From the NCBI GenBank assembly GCA_046341775.1, contig JBKDQQ010000048.1:1-21221 (forward strand): 21,221 nt of DNA, written 5' to 3'. Of the stretch, positions 15,123-21,221 are shown piece after piece; position 1 is the first letter of the stretch, and the number at the start of each line of letters is the position of its first letter. The notes under the pieces are model-generated. The model was not told the DNA's origin, searched no databases, and worked only from the letters and a program-made list of their open reading frames with translations. This stretch comes from SXXH01 sp041165735 (lineage in GTDB: Bacteria > Planctomycetota > UBA1135 > GCA-002686595). The position numbers and the translations under genes were made by a program.

Positions 15123-16862
15123 ATGAGTTCTTGCCTCCACCGCGGGCGAGCGCTCCCGGCCATGCTCTTTGGAGCTATTTGGTCGGGCGTCGCCTTCGCC
15201 GACACGCAGTCGTTCACCTCTTCCATTCCGCTGCAAACGACGAACTGGAACGGTTCGTTGACCGTGCCGAAGTTCGACCCGGCCCTCGGCACGCTGCAGT
15301 CGGTGTCGCTCTCGTTCACGGGCACGGTCGAGACCGATGCGCGCTTCGAGAGCACGGACGCCGCGCCGCAGGCGGTCAGCCTCGGCTTCGGCGCCGAGAT
15401 CCGCCTGTTCCGCTCCGACAATCCGGCGGTGGTTCTGCTGCAAGCGGCGCCGACCACGACCTACAACTTCACCTTCGCCGCGTTCGACGGCGTCGTCGAC
15501 TTCGCCGGTCCCTCGGGCGCGAACCCGGGCGCCGTGCTGGAGTCGGCCACGAGCAGCGCGAGCTATCCGCCGCCGCCGGCGGACCTGGCGCTCTTCGTCG
15601 GGCCCGGCAACATCACCTTCCCGGCCCGCGCGCAGGCCATCACGAGCTCGAGCGGCGGCGGCAACCTCGTCACCGGCATCGAGACGCGCGCTGCCGCCAA
15701 CATGGTCGTGCAGTACACCTTCCTGCCGCTGGTCGACTGCAACAACAACGGCGTGCAGGACGCGACGGACATCTCCGGCGGCGCCAGCGACGACTGCGAC
15801 GCCAACGGAGTGCCGGACGAGTGCCAGCCGGACTGCAACAACGACGGCACGCCCGATGCGTGCGAAACCGACTCGGACGGCGACGGCGTGCCCGACGAGT
15901 GCGACGCGCCGACGGATCCGTGCGAAGGCAAGCGCTCCGGCCTCCCCGGCAGCCTGCTGCTGTACCCCGAGTTCGACAACCGCGATGGCAGCATCACCTT
16001 CCTCACGGTGACGAACACGCAGTGCGCCGAGAGCTCGGGCGTCGTCGACGTCGAGTTCGTCTACATCGCGCGCAAGGGGATCAACGGCATCGACCTGCCG
16101 TGCCTCGAGACCAACCGCACCATGCGCTTGACGCCGTGCGACACGGTCACGATCGCGACCAAGTTCCACAACCCCAACGCCGAGCAGGGCTACGTCTACG
16201 CCTTCGCGAAGAGCCCGACGACGGGCCGCGCGATCGTGTTCAACAACCTGATCGGGCAGTTGTTCATCTCCTCGGCCCTCGAAGGCGCGGACGACACGGT
16301 CAACGCCCGCGTGTTCCGCGGCGTGGGCACGCGCCTCGCAGAGACGGACGCCGACGGCGACGGGATCCGCGACCTGGACGGCGTCGAGTACGACGAAGCG
16401 CCGGACCGCATCCTGATCCCGCGCTTCCTCGGCCAGCGCACGACCTACGGACCCGAGCGCAGCAAGCTGATCTTGATCGGCCTGTCGGGCGGCGCGGACT
16501 TCGACACCGTGGTCGACATGCTCGTCTACAACGACAACGAGCAGGTGCTGTCGAAGCAATACCAGTTCCGCTGCTGGGCCGATCCGTACCTGACCCAGAT
16601 CGACCCGCTGTTCCTGAACAGCTTCCTGCAAGGCCTCGACCACGCCGCGAACGAGATCATCGGCGCGCCCGCGCAGGAGTCGGGTTGGATCCGCCTCAAT
16701 GGACGCGTGGCCTACAGCACCGCGGCCCAGATCAACGATCCGGCCATCTACGCGGTACTCGTCGAGCGCTTGACCACGCAATCGGTGGTCGACCTCCCGT
16801 ACGAGGAGTGCCTGCAGGACAACGGCGACTTGCTGCCGAACGGTCCCTTGGGCGACCAGTGA
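15123..16862 (+). CDS. Exported protein: choice-of-anchor-E-like domain, Ca-binding repeats, large unnamed C-terminal domain
   Basis: A 579-aa protein. The frame is open to 14877, but ATG 15123 starts a signal peptide (residues 1-26, ending GVAFA before DTQSF). Residues about 28-195 resemble the choice-of-anchor E domain found on many exported bacterial proteins: QTTNWNGSLTVPKFDPALGT, SVSLSFTGTV, FDGVVDFAGPSG, VVQYTF. Residues 205-262 are three or four Ca-binding loops (DCNNNGVQDATDI, DCDANGVPDECQ, DCNNDGTPDACE, DSDGDGVPDECD). Residues about 264-579 form a large domain rich in conserved-looking motifs (SLLLYPEFDNRDGSITFLTV, CDTVTIATKFHNPN, GYVYAFAKSPTTGRAIVFNN) that I cannot name. It lacks the Cys-rich module of its neighbour. 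Probably surface-exposed. Confidence 0.86.
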   Translation: MSSCLHRGRALPAMLFGAIWSGVAFADTQSFTSSIPLQTTNWNGSLTVPKFDPALGTLQSVSLSFTGTVETDARFESTDAAPQAVSLGFGAEIRLFRSDNPAVVLLQAAPTTTYNFTFAAFDGVVDFAGPSGANPGAVLESATSSASYPPPPADLALFVGPGNITFPARAQAITSSSGGGNLVTGIETRAAANMVVQYTFLPLVDCNNNGVQDATDISGGASDDCDANGVPDECQPDCNNDGTPDACETDSDGDGVPDECDAPTDPCEGKRSGLPGSLLLYPEFDNRDGSITFLTVTNTQCAESSGVVDVEFVYIARKGINGIDLPCLETNRTMRLTPCDTVTIATKFHNPNAEQGYVYAFAKSPTTGRAIVFNNLIGQLFISSALEGADDTVNARVFRGVGTRLAETDADGDGIRDLDGVEYDEAPDRILIPRFLGQRTTYGPERSKLILIGLSGGADFDTVVDMLVYNDNEQVLSKQYQFRCWADPYLTQIDPLFLNSFLQGLDHAANEIIGAPAQESGWIRLNGRVAYSTAAQINDPAIYAVLVERLTTQSVVDLPYEECLQDNGDLLPNGPLGDQ

Positions 16863-16877
16863 TCCCGGCCGGGGCTG

Positions 16878-16895
16878 GTCGACCGGCTGGTCGAC
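16878..16895 (+). terminator. Small stem-loop after the 579-aa protein gene
   Basis: GTCGACC and GGTCGAC form a perfect 7-bp stem with a GGCT loop, 15 bp after the stop codon. It is probably subordinate to the larger hairpin at 16927. Confidence 0.35.
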
Positions 16896-16926
16896 GGTCC
16901 CCGGACCCAGGTTGAGACACAGGAGG

Positions 16927-16956
16927 TCCGGGAGGGGGGGGCACCCCCCTCCCGGA
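16927..16956 (+). terminator. Rho-independent terminator with G-run/C-run stem
   Basis: TCCGGGAGGGGGG and CCCCCCTCCCGGA form a perfect 13-bp stem with a GGCA loop, followed by TTGTGCGTTTGGG, a moderate T-rich tail. It sits 65 bp after the stop of the 579-aa protein gene and before the TPR gene's promoter region. Confidence 0.75.
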
Positions 16957-16990
16957 TTGTGCGTTTGGGCAAGGGATTCAGCTTGCGAGC

Positions 16991-17018
16991 TTTGCAGATT
17001 GCAATTTCGTGGCATACT
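16991..17018 (+). promoter_or_regulatory. Candidate sigma-70-type promoter of the TPR lipoprotein gene
   Basis: TTTGCA (16991-16996) and CATACT (17013-17018) are separated by 16 bp and each match the housekeeping consensus at 4 of 6 positions. They lie just after a terminator and about 40 bp before ATG 17058. This is a prediction from spacing and position only. Confidence 0.4.
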
Positions 17019-17057
17019 GCTGGCCCCAAGTCCGCCCTCCTCGGCGGCCCATCTGCC

Positions 17058-17915
17058 ATGAGACCCTCGCTTTGCCTTGGTGGCCTGCTGCTCCTCGTCT
17101 GCGCCGCCTGCCACGACGCCCCGACCCCGTTCCAAGCCGCCAAGGACCGCATCGCCGCGAACGACGCGCAGGGTGCCATGACGCTGCTCAAGGAGGCCCT
17201 CGCGGCCGGCACCATCGATCTCGACGGGGAATTGATGTTGGCCGAGTTGCAGCGCCGTGGCGGCGACGCGTCCGGTGCCATCATGTCCTTGCGCGAGACG
17301 GCCTTGCGGCATCCCAACGATCCGCGGTCGCTGGTCATGCTTGGCCGCGCCTATGGCGAGAGCGGCCAGAAGGCGCAGGCGCTCGACGCGCTGCAGAAGG
17401 CGCGCGGACGCGGTGCGCCCGACAACTTGGTGGCGCTCGACATGGGCACCGCCTTGGCGCAGTCCGAGCGCGTGGACGAGGCGCGCGCCGAGTTCGAGCG
17501 CGCGCGCAAGGCCGGACTCGACGCGCATGTCGTGGACTACAACCTCGGCCTGCTCGATGTGCAGCGCGGAGCGGTGGCTGAGGCGGTGCGGCATTTCGAG
17601 GCGGCGCACGCCGGTCGCGCCGATTGGGAGCCTGCGCGCCGCGAGTTGGCGCGCGCCTTGTTGCTGCAGTCGCCCGCGGACAAGCAGGTCGCGGAGCGCG
17701 CGCTGGACTTGCTCGTCGAGAAGCTCGACGCGTTCAAGGAAGACTGGCGCGCGCAGGAAGCCATCGGCGACGCGTGGATGGTCGTGGGGGACATCGACGC
17801 GGCCTTGCAGGCCTATGTGGAGGCGTTGCGCGCCGGCCAGAACCCGAAGAGCGTCGAAGAGCGCTATCGCACCGCCAAGTTGCGCCAGAAGGAGCGCGAC
17901 GCGGCGGCCAAGTAG
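17058..17915 (+). CDS. TPR-repeat lipoprotein
   Basis: A 285-aa protein. ATG 17058 gives a lipoprotein signal (MRPSLCLGGLLLLVCAAC, Cys18 as probable acylation site, Cys at -3); the longer frame from 16959 would destroy it. The rest is helical tetratricopeptide-like repeats: AAKDRIAANDAQGAMTLLKE, ELMLAELQRRGGDASGAIM, SLVMLGRAYGESGQKAQALD, ALDMGTALAQSERVDEARAE, DYNLGLLDVQRGAVAEAVRH, and a last pair around AIGDAWMVVGDIDAALQAYV. That makes about six units. TPR proteins are protein-interaction scaffolds; this one would sit on the outside of a membrane. The partner is not known, and the flanking genes for large exported proteins hint at an assembly role, which is speculative. Confidence 0.88.
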   Translation: MRPSLCLGGLLLLVCAACHDAPTPFQAAKDRIAANDAQGAMTLLKEALAAGTIDLDGELMLAELQRRGGDASGAIMSLRETALRHPNDPRSLVMLGRAYGESGQKAQALDALQKARGRGAPDNLVALDMGTALAQSERVDEARAEFERARKAGLDAHVVDYNLGLLDVQRGAVAEAVRHFEAAHAGRADWEPARRELARALLLQSPADKQVAERALDLLVEKLDAFKEDWRAQEAIGDAWMVVGDIDAALQAYVEALRAGQNPKSVEERYRTAKLRQKERDAAAK

Positions 17916-18359
17916 CGCGCGGTCGCCGAGACTCTGCGCGCTGGCGCGCTGGAACGGTTGCGGTGGCAAGGGGGGCGGTCGCCCAGGGCGCGCCTGACTG
18001 TGCATGGGTGCGCCGCGGGCTAATTGTTGCGCGTTCGCGCCAAGTACACGCTTGTGTGGTGGCTTAAATTCGGCGGTGTATTTATCTGATAATTAACGAC
18101 TTACGGTCGTTGCGCGCGAGGTGTACTGGGGGCGTGGCGGTGGCGACTGGGTAGGCGGCGCTCGTTTGGCGCGGTATTTCTGCCTGCACGAAAGGACATT
18201 GCATTTTGTGCTTTACGCGAGCGGCTGGTTCTGCTAGAAAGTCGCATTAGATGGGTCGGTCTCCTCCGGCCCAGATCGGCCTCTCCAAGCGTCAGCCCGC
18301 GGGCTTCGTGCTGGTCGATCGAATTCGTCTCGCTCGCCTCGAATCTCCAAGAAGCCATC
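17916..18359. other. Long leader region of the IPT/TIG-FG-GAP gene
   Basis: 444 bp with no plausible gene. The left 120 bp are GC-rich. An unusually A+T-rich island at about 18060-18100 holds a possible weak promoter (TTAAAT at 18064, 18-bp spacer, GATAAT at 18088). A small hairpin AACGAC-TTACG-GTCGTT lies just after it (18095-18111). A second promoter candidate is listed separately. Confidence 0.5.
18212..18240 (+). promoter_or_regulatory. Candidate sigma-70-type promoter
   Basis: TTTACG (18212-18217) and TAGAAA (18235-18240) are separated by 17 bp, each matching the consensus at 4 of 6 positions. Transcription would begin near 18247, leaving a leader of about 110 nt before ATG 18360. Confidence 0.4.
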
Positions 18360-20987
18360 ATGAACACCTGCACCCAAGCACGCCCCGGCGTCCTCGCCCT
18401 CGGGACCGTCGTGAACTTCCTGCTGCTGTGCGCCGCGCTCCTCTTCGCGCCGGCCTGCAACAACGGCGGCGGTGGCGGATCGACCGAACCCCCGGCCGTC
18501 GTCGCGCTCCAGGGGGTCTCCCCTGACTGCGCGCCCGTGGAGGGTGGGGTGGTGGTGACCATCCGCGGTGGAGGCTTCGTGGTCGGCGCGGATGCGGCGC
18601 ACCTCGTGATGTTCGGCGACCAAGCCGCCACGGGCGTGCACGTGCTGTCCGCGCAGGAGCTCGAGTGCATCGTCCCGGCGGCACCCGCCGGCACGGTCGA
18701 CATCTCGATCACGAACGACATCGGCGGCGCGACCCTCGTCGACGCGTTCCACTACGTCGCGCCGGAGGATGTGGTCGATCTCCTGACGATCACGCCCGAC
18801 TCCGGCCCCGCCGCCGGCGGCATCCAGGTCGAGCTCGCGGGCAGCGGCTTCGTGCCCGGCGCCGAGCACCTCGTGACCTTCGACGGCGTGCCCGCGAGCA
18901 ACATCGTCGTCGCAAGCGAGTCGCTCATCACCTGCACCGTGCCGGCTGGTTCGAGCGGCGCCGCCGACGTGCGCGTCGCGCGCGGTGGTTGCAGCGCCAC
19001 GCTGTTCGGCGGCTTCATCTACGAGTCGCCGCTGGTGCTGTCGATCGCGGAGATCACTCCGGCTTCCGGTCCGCTCGGCGGCGGAACGGTCGTCGTCATC
19101 CGCGGCACAGGCTTCGACCCGTCCGACGACTCGGGCCATTCCGTCAAGTTCGGTGCGACTCCCGCGACCGGTGTCGATGTGCTGAGCGCCAGCGAGATCT
19201 CCTGCGTCGCTCCCGCGGCCACCATCGCGGGCGCGGTCGGCGTCAGCGTGACGAACGATCTCGGCACCGTGGTGCGCCCGTCCGGCTACACGTACCTCTC
19301 CGGCGGCGGCAACCCGATCGTGCTGACCTCGCTCGACCCCGTGCGCGGTCCCGCGGCCGGCGGCTCGAGCGTGACCATCTTCGGCGCCGGCTTCGACGCC
19401 GCGAACGCCTACGCCGTCAGCTTCGGCGGCCAGGACGCCACGAACATCGTCGTCGTCGACGCGACGTCGCTGCGCTGCGACACGCCGGCCGGCACCGGCG
19501 GCACGTTCGTGGACGTGGTCGTGTCGCATCCGCAGCAGGGCAGCGCCACGCTCGCCGGCGCGTTCGAGTACCTGACGCCTCCGCCGCCGCGCACCGACAT
19601 CAACGGCGACGGCATCGGCGACCTCGTCGTCGCCACGCCCAGCGACTCGACCAACGGCGCCTTCGCCGGCGCCGTGCACGTCTACTTCGGTCGCGCGCAA
19701 GGCCCGGGCCTCGACGGCCTGGGTTCCGCGCAGGCCGACCTCGTGTTCTACGGCGGAGCGGCGTACGACGGCTTCGGCACGTGCATCTGCCCCGGCGACG
19801 CCGACGGCGACGGCGTGCTCGACCTGGTCATCGGCGCGAACGGGTGGGATGCGCCGGGCGCCACCGATGTCGGCGCGGCCTTCGTCTTCCGCGGTCCGTT
19901 CGGCGCCGGCGCGCGCGTGTTCCAGGCCTCCGCCGCCGACGCGCGCCTCTCGGGCGAGTCCCTGGGCGTGGGCGACAACTTCGGCACGGCCGTGGCCATC
20001 GGCGACTTGGATGGCGACACGGTGCCCGAAGTGCTCGTCTCCGCCCCCAACCACGACGCGCCCACGCGTCCCGACTCGGGTTGCGTGTACCGCTTCGTCG
20101 CCGGCCAAGCGCTGTCGAATTCCGCGGCCGAGAACGCGCAATGGCACTACGACGGCCTGCGCAGCGCGGACCGCATCGGCACGCGCATCGGATGCGGCCG
20201 CTTCGGCGCGAACGGCATGGAACTGACGCTGTCCGCCGAGCTGGCGGATCCCACCGTCGGCGTGCTGATCCACGACGCCGGCGAGGTCTACGTGCTCGGC
20301 GGCGGTCGCCTCGGCACGAGCGGCCCCGTGCTCAACACGACCACGCTGCAAGGCGCCCGCGAGGGTGATCGCTTCGGCGCGTCCACGACCACGGGCGACC
20401 TCGATGGCGATGGCTGGGACGAACTGGCCGTCGGCGCCGTCGACGCGTACGACACGCTGCTCGGCGAGCGCGTCGGTCGGGTCTACATCTTCCGCGGGTC
20501 GCAAGCCTCGATCGTCGGCGGCTCCGCTTCGAACGCCGACCACGTCTACAGCGGCTTGCCGACCCACACGAGCTTCGGCCAGACGCTGCGTTCGGGCGAC
20601 GTCGACGGCGACGGCCTGTTCGACCTGCTGGTCGGCGCGCCTCGCGCGGACTACCTCAACTTCGACAACGGCCGCGGCTACTACTTCCGCGGCGCACCGG
20701 TCCTCTCCAACCGCATCGCCACCTCGGCGGACGCGATCTTCAACGGCGAGAACCAGCAGTTCGCGTCGTTCGGCCGCGGCGCGAGCGTCGTCGACATCGA
20801 CGGCGACGGCTTCGCGGAGATCTTCTTCTCGGCCGACAAGCAGTCGACGGGACGTGGACGCGCGTACGCCTGGCAGGGTCGCTCGCAGGGATTCGCGGGC
20901 GTTTACCAGGCGGGGGGGGCGGACATCGTGATGGAGGGGAGCCAGGCGGGCATCCAGTTCGGTTGGCAACTCGCCGAGGGCCAATAA
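18360..20987 (+). CDS. Exported protein with four IPT/TIG domains and an FG-GAP beta-propeller
   Basis: An 875-aa protein. ATG 18360 follows AAGAAG. The signal region ends AALLFAPAC-NNGGGGGS; Cys33 followed by a Gly/Ser linker suggests a lipoprotein, though Ala-Pro-Ala is an imperfect lipobox. Four IPT/TIG immunoglobulin-like domains follow at about residues 45-136, 137-223, 224-316 and 319-410, each starting with a variant of hxShxPxxGPxxGG (for example ITPDSGPAAGG, ITPASGPLGGG, LDPVRGPAAGG). Residues about 412-875 are an integrin-alpha-like FG-GAP propeller with Ca loops DINGDGIGDL, DADGDGVLDL, DLDGDTVPEV, DLDGDGWDEL, DVDGDGLFDL and DIDGDGFAEI, plus one degenerate repeat. Probably a surface adhesion or scaffold protein. 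A strong terminator follows. Confidence 0.92.
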   Translation: MNTCTQARPGVLALGTVVNFLLLCAALLFAPACNNGGGGGSTEPPAVVALQGVSPDCAPVEGGVVVTIRGGGFVVGADAAHLVMFGDQAATGVHVLSAQELECIVPAAPAGTVDISITNDIGGATLVDAFHYVAPEDVVDLLTITPDSGPAAGGIQVELAGSGFVPGAEHLVTFDGVPASNIVVASESLITCTVPAGSSGAADVRVARGGCSATLFGGFIYESPLVLSIAEITPASGPLGGGTVVVIRGTGFDPSDDSGHSVKFGATPATGVDVLSASEISCVAPAATIAGAVGVSVTNDLGTVVRPSGYTYLSGGGNPIVLTSLDPVRGPAAGGSSVTIFGAGFDAANAYAVSFGGQDATNIVVVDATSLRCDTPAGTGGTFVDVVVSHPQQGSATLAGAFEYLTPPPPRTDINGDGIGDLVVATPSDSTNGAFAGAVHVYFGRAQGPGLDGLGSAQADLVFYGGAAYDGFGTCICPGDADGDGVLDLVIGANGWDAPGATDVGAAFVFRGPFGAGARVFQASAADARLSGESLGVGDNFGTAVAIGDLDGDTVPEVLVSAPNHDAPTRPDSGCVYRFVAGQALSNSAAENAQWHYDGLRSADRIGTRIGCGRFGANGMELTLSAELADPTVGVLIHDAGEVYVLGGGRLGTSGPVLNTTTLQGAREGDRFGASTTTGDLDGDGWDELAVGAVDAYDTLLGERVGRVYIFRGSQASIVGGSASNADHVYSGLPTHTSFGQTLRSGDVDGDGLFDLLVGAPRADYLNFDNGRGYYFRGAPVLSNRIATSADAIFNGENQQFASFGRGASVVDIDGDGFAEIFFSADKQSTGRGRAYAWQGRSQGFAGVYQAGGADIVMEGSQAGIQFGWQLAEGQ

Positions 20988-21007
20988 CGATACTGGTCCC
21001 TTTCGCT

Positions 21008-21042
21008 GTGCACGCCAGCGCGCTTCTGCGCCTGGCGTGCAC
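21008..21042. terminator. Strong stem-loop terminator, possibly bidirectional
   Basis: GTGCACGCCAG and CTGGCGTGCAC pair over 11 bp, extended by a one-base bulge and a 4-bp GCGC stem with a TTCT loop. On the plus strand it is followed by GGTTGTTTCG. It lies 20 bp after the stop of the 875-aa protein gene and before the 3' end of a probable convergent gene. Confidence 0.75.
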
Positions 21043-21074
21043 GGTTGTTTCGATGCCCGCTTCGTCGCTGCTCG

Positions 21075-21221
21075 CTAGGTGGCACCTTTCGCCGTCGCGA
21101 CCCATCCGCCTGGCGCTTGGACGCAGCGCCCATCGCCGAAGACCCTCCAGCGCACAAGCTCCGCGAGTTGCAGCCGCCTGCGCTCGAGCCCATGCAGCAT
21201 CGCCGGGCTGCGCCGCCTGTC
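21075..21221 (-). CDS. Possible 3' end of a gene entering from the right edge
   Basis: Read on the minus strand from the edge, 48 codons are open to TAG at 21077-21075. The peptide reads MLHGLERRRLQLAELVRWRV then FGDGRCVQAPGGWVATAKGAT. Third codon positions are G or C in about 39 of 48 codons, better than the competing plus-strand frame, which is Ala/Arg/Ser-rich and looks like a shadow. The position after a terminator and facing the previous gene also fits. No family is recognised; it could be noncoding. Confidence 0.45.
   Translation of the reverse strand, partial: DRRRSPAMLHGLERRRLQLAELVRWRVFGDGRCVQAPGGWVATAKGAT

Noticed and set aside
15108..18005. 965-codon open frame on the minus strand
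   Set aside because: It runs antisense across two recognised genes, their terminator and a promoter region. Low-complexity translation, a GC-rich shadow.
18234..20984. 916-codon open frame on the minus strand
   Set aside because: It is exactly antisense to the IPT/TIG-FG-GAP gene. Its composition is Ala/Arg/Val/Asp-rich with no domain, while the plus strand has clear motifs and signals.
21053..21221. Plus-strand gene running off the right edge from ATG 21053
   Set aside because: The Ala/Arg/Ser-rich translation and poor third-position GC look like a shadow of the better minus-strand frame.

Overview
The window looks like chromosomal DNA from a high-GC member of the Planctomycetota. This lineage call is an inference from gene content, because there is no rRNA or marker gene here. 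It rests on several large exported proteins carrying a Cys-rich YCxGDGSGTxCPCGN C-terminal module or Ca-binding D-x-N-x-NG-x-x-D repeats, a CotH-type secreted kinase homologue, a Chlamydia-Hc1-like mini-histone, and futalosine-pathway menaquinone genes. Coding density is high, and GC-rich codons produce very long shadow reading frames on the opposite strand. No tRNA, rRNA, CRISPR array, insertion sequence or phage gene was seen.

Layout. Positions 1-430 hold the 3' end of a charged, Glu/Arg-rich protein. A hairpin separates it from a convergent gene for a secreted LamG-domain protein (minus, 585-1706). Divergent from that is an EVE-domain protein (1826-2353), then a 62-aa Hc1-like nucleoid protein (2573-2761). 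A 378-bp gene-free stretch with a 24-bp tandem repeat follows. Next are an exported SixA-like histidine phosphatase (3140-3697) and, 8 bp on, an unrecognised protein with a Cys/His cluster and probable TTG start (3706-4455). A minus-strand CotH-family protein (4459-6099) is divergent from a small exported protein with the Cys-rich C-terminal module (6222-7226).

A perfect 24-bp palindrome separates that gene from a minus-strand cluster of three: mqnB, mqnD (ATGA overlap) and a sialidase/BNR-repeat exported protein. Divergent from mqnB is an M28 metallopeptidase-PDZ lipoprotein (10057-11823).

The right half (12053-20987) is four plus-strand genes for exported proteins, mostly separated by stem-loops: an 847-aa protein ending in the same Cys-rich module; a 579-aa protein with a choice-of-anchor-E-like domain, Ca-binding repeats and a large unnamed C-terminal domain; a TPR lipoprotein; and an 875-aa protein with four IPT/TIG domains and an FG-GAP seven-bladed propeller. 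A probable minus-strand gene enters from the right edge.

Together the region is mainly an export and cell-surface locus, with two cytoplasmic menaquinone enzymes and two small nucleic-acid-binding proteins among it. The best lead for something undescribed is the shared C-terminal module. Two proteins carry it at 97 of 153 identical residues without gaps (hand count), a third carries a divergent form, and their N-terminal regions are unrelated. That is how a sorting or anchoring domain would behave.
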